64,000 bases of DNA from Pseudisothecium myosuroides. Taxonomy: Eukaryota > Streptophyta > Bryopsida > Hypnales > Lembophyllaceae. Below the pieces are notes generated by a model. The model saw only the letters and a list, made by a program, of their open reading frames with translations, made no database searches and was not told the origin of the DNA. A program made the position numbers and the translations under genes. Where the stretch lies: NCBI GenBank assembly GCA_951799445.1, contig OX637291.1, forward strand, positions 2,668,501 through 2,732,500. The letters run 5' to 3'. Below, piece after piece: positions 57,943 to 64,000 of the stretch (within the stretch, counting starts at the first letter, position 1; the number at the start of each line of letters is the position of its first letter).

Positions 57943-59036
57943 GTTGGGTTTTGATTGGAAGGGGATGGGGCCAGTTTGAACTTGGGTGTAAAAATAACTT
58001 GCCAATCTATAGTAAAGTACTTTGCAATTTTCATTTGTGGGTCCTTCCGTCCATGTCACATTATGAAGATCTTTTTGGGACAAGAAATTCATGCCAACAA
58101 GAAGATCGTTTTGGGATGGAAGGAGTATATAGTTTAAAAATACCGTATGTGAGTATTTGATGCATGTCGGAATTGATAAAGTAAGCATATTCTCCTAGCG
58201 TAATCGGTAGGCTCATCAAGGTTGCCAATTCTATGAACTAATTGAGCTTGAAATGAGCCAAAGACGCACCCTGTGGTCTTAACGGTTTGAGAAGTTTTAG
58301 AATCAATATAAATACACTATAAAATTTCAAAGTTGAGGTCATAGGAACACCAATTAATGACACTAAACTACCTTTCATTGAACATCCTTGAAGTACAAAA
58401 TGCTTCAACTCTAATTGGTTGCTTCAAATAATTTTTTAACTTCCATTGATTCCTTTTGAGAATTAGTGTTGAGTTTGAGCAAACGCTTTGCCACATTTGG
58501 GTTGATGAATGGCTACAAAGAACTATATTCTATTATATTTTGGTCAATGATTGTTGCTGTGAAAAATCCTATTAAGTCATATTTTGGTTGATGAGTGGTT
58601 GTGAAGAACTCTACACTAGTTGGTGGCAAATGGTTGGTATTACAAAAGGGTGGGAATACCTCACCTTATTAGGCAAAATAAAATATAGCATAAGAAAGAT
58701 TTAAACATAAGATTTTTATTTTTACAAGTTTTGAATTTTTTGCATTTTGGTATCGTATGGAATGATTTAGAATCTTGGATTAATCATGAAGCATGAAATG
58801 ACCACTCTAGTGAAAATGTTGATAAATAAACAAAATCATTTTTTCAACATTGTTGAATGTAGCTTCATTTGTTTCATATAGCTCGCATAGTAAGCTCTTG
58901 AAGACACTCATAATCCATTTTGTAGACTTGTGGACTACTAGATTAAACTGTCCATATTTTGAATGTCTACCACAAGGCAAATCTATTATACTATTTGATA
59001 TTAATTTTTGCAATGTACTAAAGGTGAACATATTAT
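57943..59036. other. AT-rich intergenic, nothing recognised
   Basis: Open frames up to 100 codons without family features. Confidence 0.4.
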
Positions 59037-60113
59037 TTAACTCCTAAAAAATCCAAGGGAAATATTCTTTCAAAATGAACCAAAATTGCCAAGAACTTGA
59101 GCAATTTTTAGGGCATCTTTTGCAAAAATCTTCATCAACTGTTGAAATTTGGCATCTTTGTAACTAATAAAATATGGCGTACAATTGCCCAAAAAAATTT
59201 AGTTCTCAAATCACATTATAAGAGGAGTCAAATTTTGTTAGCTATATTTGGGTGGTTTCAAGAAAAAAAGATTTTCTTCTAACTTCAAGCCCTATTATCT
59301 TGCAATATGTGAAATTAAAGTTCTTGAAATTTTTTCCATATATTACAAATGTTTGTCTCTAATTTTTTACCATTTGGATTTCAAATTAAAAAATTTCCTC
59401 ATTGCACAAGAAATCATCAAAAAATGATTTGTGTATTGCCAATGTACTTAACCTCCTTGCATTACAGGTTGATTTAGAATAAGCTAGGCTCTATGTTTGC
59501 TTCTAAATTTTTTCATGATTGAACCTTACATCATATACTTCTAAATAGTTAAGATCATAATTTTTGTATAGACTTAAATTTTTACTCTAAGAGGGCTCGA
59601 AGTTTGCTGACCCTAGTTTGCAGGAATGGAAAAAAAAAGTTTTTTTTCTTACTTCAAACATAATAATCTTTCAATCCTCATGGTCAAATGGGTTGAGATT
59701 TTTTCCACACATTAGAGTTATTTGTAAAGTCCCCCCCAGTTTGGAGGGGACTTTTTCCGACAAATTTCCTTCGACGGACGACCCCGAAGGCGACCACGAC
59801 ACTGCAGGCGACCACTAAACCGCAAGCAAAGTCCGGACCAAACTTCTTTTTGGTCGATTTGGGTGCTTAAGAAAGTTTGATACCCACTTTTGTATTGACT
59901 TTTTGTCCAAAACCTGCTTTTTCACAAAACTGCAGGGTTTAAACCCCGGTTTTGGGTACTTTACGAATAACTCTATTGCCTTAACTATTTAATACATTCT
60001 TTTATGTTTGAAATTTTAAGATAAATTTAAAAAATTATTTTGGACAATGCATCAAAAATTGGCAATTTTGAATTTTTCCTCTTCCAAAATCCCCTCTAGC
60101 CTTTAGGGGTTAA
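59037..60113 (+). mobile_element. TTAA-element copy M carrying a nested MITE
   Basis: It starts TTAACTCCTAAAAAATCCAAG and ends CCCTCTAGCCTTTAGGGGTTAA. Without the nested 259-bp MITE and one TA it is about 816 bp. The interior is collinear with copy I (ACTAATAAAATATGGCGTAC, TTGCACAAGAAATCAT). The insertion falls just after the TTTTTTCCACACAT block, which is uninterrupted in copy I near 40225. Confidence 0.82.
59715..59973. mobile_element. TA-flanked MITE, copy 2 (259 bp), nested in TTAA element M
   Basis: Same length and nearly the same sequence as 49391-49649. The left terminus has one change (GAGTTATTTGTAAAGT). It is flanked by TA at 59713-59714 and 59974-59975. Its position inside an older element shows it arrived later. 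Confidence 0.92.
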
Positions 60114-61140
60114 TAACATTGAACACTTTAGAATCCCTATTGAAACTACCCCATGAAAATCTCATTTGATATGAGTGTGATTAACACATATGGCTTCAAA
60201 GATTAGAGTTGAATGGACTATAAATTCTATCCTTGTGTTGTACAATTTTCAATTTGTTGAACCCATTAAAGTATACCTCCTTATTCATGCAATGTGATAA
60301 TTATTGCCACTTTTTATTAATGTTACATTTACACTTAATTTTTTTGATATATACACTACTAGTACTATGGCAAAATTTTAGTCAACCACCCTTCATTGTT
60401 GGTTTTCTTGACTATGTCCATTTTATCATCTATATGAAATTATCTGTCCACATCTATACTCATCATAATATGAAAAATTTGCATTGGCCCCTATTTGTAA
60501 AGGCTAACTTATTAATAAAAATTCCTACTACATGATGATTGTTTTTATATAGCCTAATTCGTATATAATAGAATATATAGCATTTTATAGACCTTGTAGT
60601 AGCACTACATATTATATAAAATTTTCTTGTTTTGAATTAAATGGCCCCCATGTTTTAACTCACGTAGTTTTTCAAAAATCAATAGTGATCTGCCCAAAGA
60701 ATAATGTTTGTAAGAAAAAACAAGAATGGGTACACTTGTCTTCTCCTTGAGCTCCTTGGATCTACCCTTTTTGAGGTGGGCACTAATCACATTGGTTGGT
60801 TGACTTTTCAGCCCATATCCAAAATCAATCAAAAAATATGAGCTGTGAACTACACTAAGGTAGAAATAGGTGGGTTTTTTTAGGCCTCATGAGGCCAGAC
60901 TCCAATGTCGTGGCACAGGCACAGTGGCCTATATCTGGAGGGAACGTCTTCCATTTCTTGCATGTGCACTGTCAGAATGAAAAAAAAACCCTGGGTAGAA
61001 ACATCTAAAACCGTCCTTGTACCTTGCCCATGTCCCTAGAGTGCCCTTAAAGCGTCCCTAGATCTTCATGAATGTGTCCTCTAAATGTTTGATTCTCATT
61101 GGCTGACGCATTTAAGAGACACATTATGAATTCTGATTTG
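60114..61140. other. AT-rich intergenic, nothing recognised
   Basis: No gene. A short GC-richer stretch near 60890-61000 has no assignable feature. Confidence 0.4.
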
Positions 61141-61803
61141 TTAACCCCTAAAGGCCCAAAGTCCCCTCGGGGGACACTTGGGATTTTGGGCAGGCTCATG
61201 CGACCTGAAATTTCGACCTGATTTTTTGAAACTTTTTTTGAACATAGGAAATCACATTAGCTTTCCAAAAATATAATTTTTTTTCAATTGGTGCCTGGGA
61301 AAAAAAGTCATGCCGCCCGAAGTCAAAAAAGCAGTTTACCGGGCAGAAAAAAAAAACTTTAAAAAATTGTTTTTTTTTTTAAATTTTTTTTCTCAAAGAT
61401 CATGTTTTTGTCTATATTTGAAGCTTTGATTCATTATAATTGGACTCCGAATGAGAAAGTTATGGACAATCTTGTTTTTCGGGCAATCTAAGCGTCTTCT
61501 TCAAAAAACAACTTATAAAATTCATTTTTGAATGCAATTTTCGAAATTTTTCAATTTTTTTTTTTGAAAAGGTTAAGTTTGTTTGCAAGAACAATCCCAC
61601 CATTGGAATTATGGTTTTTTAATTCCATCTAAGAGCTATTGAAGATTTAGTGTTTTGTTCAATTTTGAACCTACTTCTACTTAACAATTTTTTTATATGT
61701 GAAAATCAAGTTTTGACATTCTGAAAAAAAATTCCCCGACTCTCAACTCAAATGTTCAACATAAAAAATTTTAACTTTATGGTGTGTAGTGCAAAAATAT
61801 AGA
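61141..61803 (+). mobile_element. TTAA-element copy N, right end replaced
   Basis: It starts TTAACCCCTAAAGGCCCAAA with the GTCCCCTCGGGGGAC palindrome. It is highly similar to the reverse of copy H down to TTTTAACTTTATGGTGTGTAGTGCAAAAAT, then breaks into a local rearrangement (61785-61942). The right terminus is missing. It is non-coding. Confidence 0.82.
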
Positions 61804-61942
61804 ATGCCAAACATTTATTATTTAAGGATTTCAATCACTAAGGTGTTTTAGCATTAGTGATTGAAATCCTTATTTGTAGTGCAAAAATATAGAATGCCAA
61901 ACATTAAATATAAATGTTTAGCATTAGTGATTGAAATCCTTC
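61785..61942. repeat. local direct and inverted duplication at the broken end of copy N
   Basis: The 31 bases at 61785-61815 (TGTAGTGCAAAAATATAGAA...) recur at 61875-61905. TTTAGCATTAGTGATTGAAA (plus TCCTT) occurs at 61848-61872 and 61918-61942. The complement AAGGATTTCAATCACTA lies at 61824-61840. The interleaved direct and inverted copies look like template switching during break repair. Confidence 0.8.
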
Positions 61943-62734
61943 TAAAGATATCCATGGAATGCATATGGCTAAAAAGGTTACAAAGAGAGGCCCTTGAAAA
62001 ACTAGTTGTTTTCCTAGAAGGCAATTATATACCACCTAATTATAATACCATAAAAATAAATAGGATGAACTATCTCTATGATTGAAGGTAAATATAAGTG
62101 GAAATTGACTAGGCTTATAAATAGTTTTATTTAACTCCTCAATATGTAAGAACTTTAGACAAAACCTATATATCATATAATATATGACTTTTTCAATTTA
62201 AATAAATTATGTGTTGGAAAAAAAGACGATTGACAAAAAATTTGGACATTATTTATAAGACGATATGTAAAAAAATTGTATAGTCCTTTATAAACTCAAT
62301 TTAGAACAAATCCTTTTGAAAATTAATAATTTATATTTGTGGTATCTAAATTTTCAATTGTTAGAATAGTGTTAAACTATAAATTCTAGTTAGAAACAAA
62401 ACTAAGTACGTTTTGAAAAAACCCAACTTTGCCACCCATTTTCAACCAATTTAAATCATAAGCATGGGGATTACTTGATTAAAGCATGAATCAAAGTAGT
62501 CAAGTTTATCAATGTAAAACCTAAAAGTAAAAAAAAATTAAAGATTTTAAAATAAATAATCAAAGCGGTTAGGGCTCGGTACTCACTATTGTTCGCCATC
62601 GTCTTTCCATTGCTATTTGCATTATTTGCCATCTTGTTTTGTCTCTCTAATTGACCTTCCATTTTAACATTTCTTTTAACGTTCTTTTTAACGTTTCTTT
62701 TGCATTATTATTTTGGTTGTATCTTTTGTGTTTC
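61943..62734. other. AT-rich intergenic, nothing recognised
   Basis: No supportable gene or element. Confidence 0.4.
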
Positions 62735-63260
62735 TTTAGGATTGTATGCCCTTATTGTTTGAGGAGCAAAAGCACCAAGCTTTGGTACAACATTGTAGTG
62801 ATGTATCTACAAGAAAAGTTGTCGCTTCTCTAGGCATGAGTCAATCTTCTTTAGTGCATCTCAAGAAAAATGTCGGGAGCGAGATTGAAAGACAAAGAAA
62901 AGGGCATCCAAATATTCTTACATATTGAGAAAAGAGGCACTTAATCACTTTCATTATTTACTGAAGGTCAACTGGGAACTACATCTTAGACATCAAAACA
63001 ATTTTGTTCAATAAATATTGTCTGACATTACTATGAGACGTGCTTTGAGAGAGGCTAAATTGGGTACTTAAAATTTTAATTAAAAAAAAGCCACGCTTGA
63101 GTTGTAAACATGCACAATTTTCAGCAATGAGACAAAGATAAATAGGTTTAACTCATATGGTAATTCATAGTATTGGATCTCTGCAACAAAACATGTATTT
63201 TATGACTGTGAAAATATGATTAGGGATGACTAGTGACTACTAGCATTCATATTCTTGGAG
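62735..63260 (+). pseudogene. Tc1/mariner-type transposase relic, N-terminal DNA-binding part
   Basis: The translation LVQHCSDVSTRKVVASLGMS, then QSSLVHLKKN and RKGHPNILTY, is a Tc1-type paired/HTH N terminus (STRKVA-LG-S, G-P-ILT). An in-frame TGA follows (62926-62928), then EKRHLITF. After a frameshift, SDITMRRALREAKLGT and KKKPRLSCKHA follow, the usual second HTH and linker of Tc1 transposases. Several stops and shifts show it is dead. No C-terminal DDE part follows in the window. It is probably the same class of element as the relic at 11691. Confidence 0.72.
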
Positions 63261-64000
63261 GCCAACACTATGGGGAAAAATATGATTGCAAATTGCAAAT
63301 ATAATTGTCAATCATATTTTGGCCTTGTACTTGACCGATGTAAAGTATACATCATACAGGATTGCCAAAGTGCTTATGAAGTTCCTAGTTGAATTCAATT
63401 TTGGCATTTGTTGTTTTTGTTTTATTATTCTTTGGTAGCTAATTAGCAGTATAGTTGCCTATTTTGTTGTCCAAGTTGGTGGTTTAGCGTGTTATTTTAC
63501 CAATCTCAGAGTGGTTTTTCTTGGTGCAGAGCCAAGTAGGATCCACAAGTACAGGTTTTGTAAAATGGTTGTTGTGCCAATTAGAATGGCAAGTCATCCA
63601 AGTTGGGATTTGCATGGCAGTCTAAGGTTGCGGTTCCAATTGGTAGTTAGTCTTTGCAATTAGGTTGTCAATTTGGTTTTGTGTAGGTAACTGCCGGCTT
63701 GACTTTTATTAGGCTGGTGGTGGTTCACTTTTGATTTCACCCATTGCAAAAGTGTTGAGTGAGAGTCCCAACACAAGTTGGCTGTGTATTTCTTTTTATT
63801 TTCAGAGTTTAAATGATGAAGATTGTAAGAAGAGAAGTGGAACTGCTGAGTGTTAATTAGATGGAAATTAGTGGCAATGTTGAAGAAATTGAGATGTTAA
63901 TTAGATGAAGTATGATGGGATGATGCACTTGTTGGTTAAGCAAACTATGGAAATTAAAAATTGGTGATATGTTCACTATTTGGCTTAATATGATGAAATG
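63261..64000. other. spacer to the window edge, nothing recognised
   Basis: Moderately AT-rich with T/G-rich stretches (TGGTTGTTGTGCCAATTAG, TTGGTAGTTAG). No open frame of note. Confidence 0.4.

Noticed and set aside
1..64000. tRNA, rRNA and CRISPR features, and virus genes
   Set aside because: Looked for characteristic tRNA and rRNA core sequences, regularly spaced repeat-spacer arrays and viral proteins; none was convincing. The 29-bp array lacks unique spacers.

Overview
The window is nuclear DNA of a land plant. Evidence: GT-AG introns, an NPH3/BTB-family gene, a PHD-finger plus telobox-Myb gene, an intact Ty1-copia retrotransposon, and plant-type MITEs (CACTA-like, Mutator-like, Emigrant/pogo-like). 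Intergenic DNA is very AT-rich and crowded with diverged repeats. The species cannot be named. Two elements unusual for a seed plant, a TTAA-flanked piggyBac-like family and Tc1-type (DD34E) transposase relics, make a non-seed plant worth considering, but this is inference. No tRNA, rRNA, CRISPR or bacterial feature was seen.

Layout. 1-1.4 kb: a possible edge of a minus-strand gene running off the left end. 1.5-20.7 kb: AT-rich desert holding eight copies of a 0.7-0.95 kb TTAA-bounded element, an AT tandem array and a Tc1-type transposase relic. 21.06-26.09 kb: a complete, young copia element (199-bp LTRs, perfect 5-bp target duplication, one open polyprotein frame), inserted about 1.1 kb upstream of the next start codon. 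27.2-31.9 kb: a nine-exon plus-strand gene for a 743-residue nuclear protein with a PHD finger and a C-terminal telobox Myb domain. A strong hairpin sits in its seventh intron. 32.7-34.5 kb: an 83-bp tandem array and a decayed minus-strand gene with in-frame TAG and TGA. 34.5-38.3 kb: a less AT-rich tract without recognisable genes, with C-rich and 15-bp GC-rich arrays. 38.5-51.7 kb: six more TTAA-element copies (two sharing one TTAA), several MITEs with clear target duplications and a 29-bp tandem array. 51.76-55.86 kb: a six-exon minus-strand NPH3/RPT2-like gene (630 residues) with a probable spliced 5' leader and uORF to about 57.05 kb. 57.7-64 kb: an Emigrant-like MITE, two more TTAA-element copies (one with a nested 259-bp MITE) and an N-terminal Tc1-type transposase relic.

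The two intact host genes are unrelated in function: one is a putative chromatin or telomere-repeat reader, the other a putative phototropin/auxin-signalling adaptor. Most of the remaining identifiable sequence is mobile DNA. The main discovery is the TTAA-bounded family: about 14 copies in 64 kb, all non-coding, with termini like TTAACCCCTAAAGG...CCTTTAGGGGTTAA, plus one member with a different terminal repeat. The intron-7 hairpin of the PHD-Myb gene is the best candidate for a new small-RNA locus.
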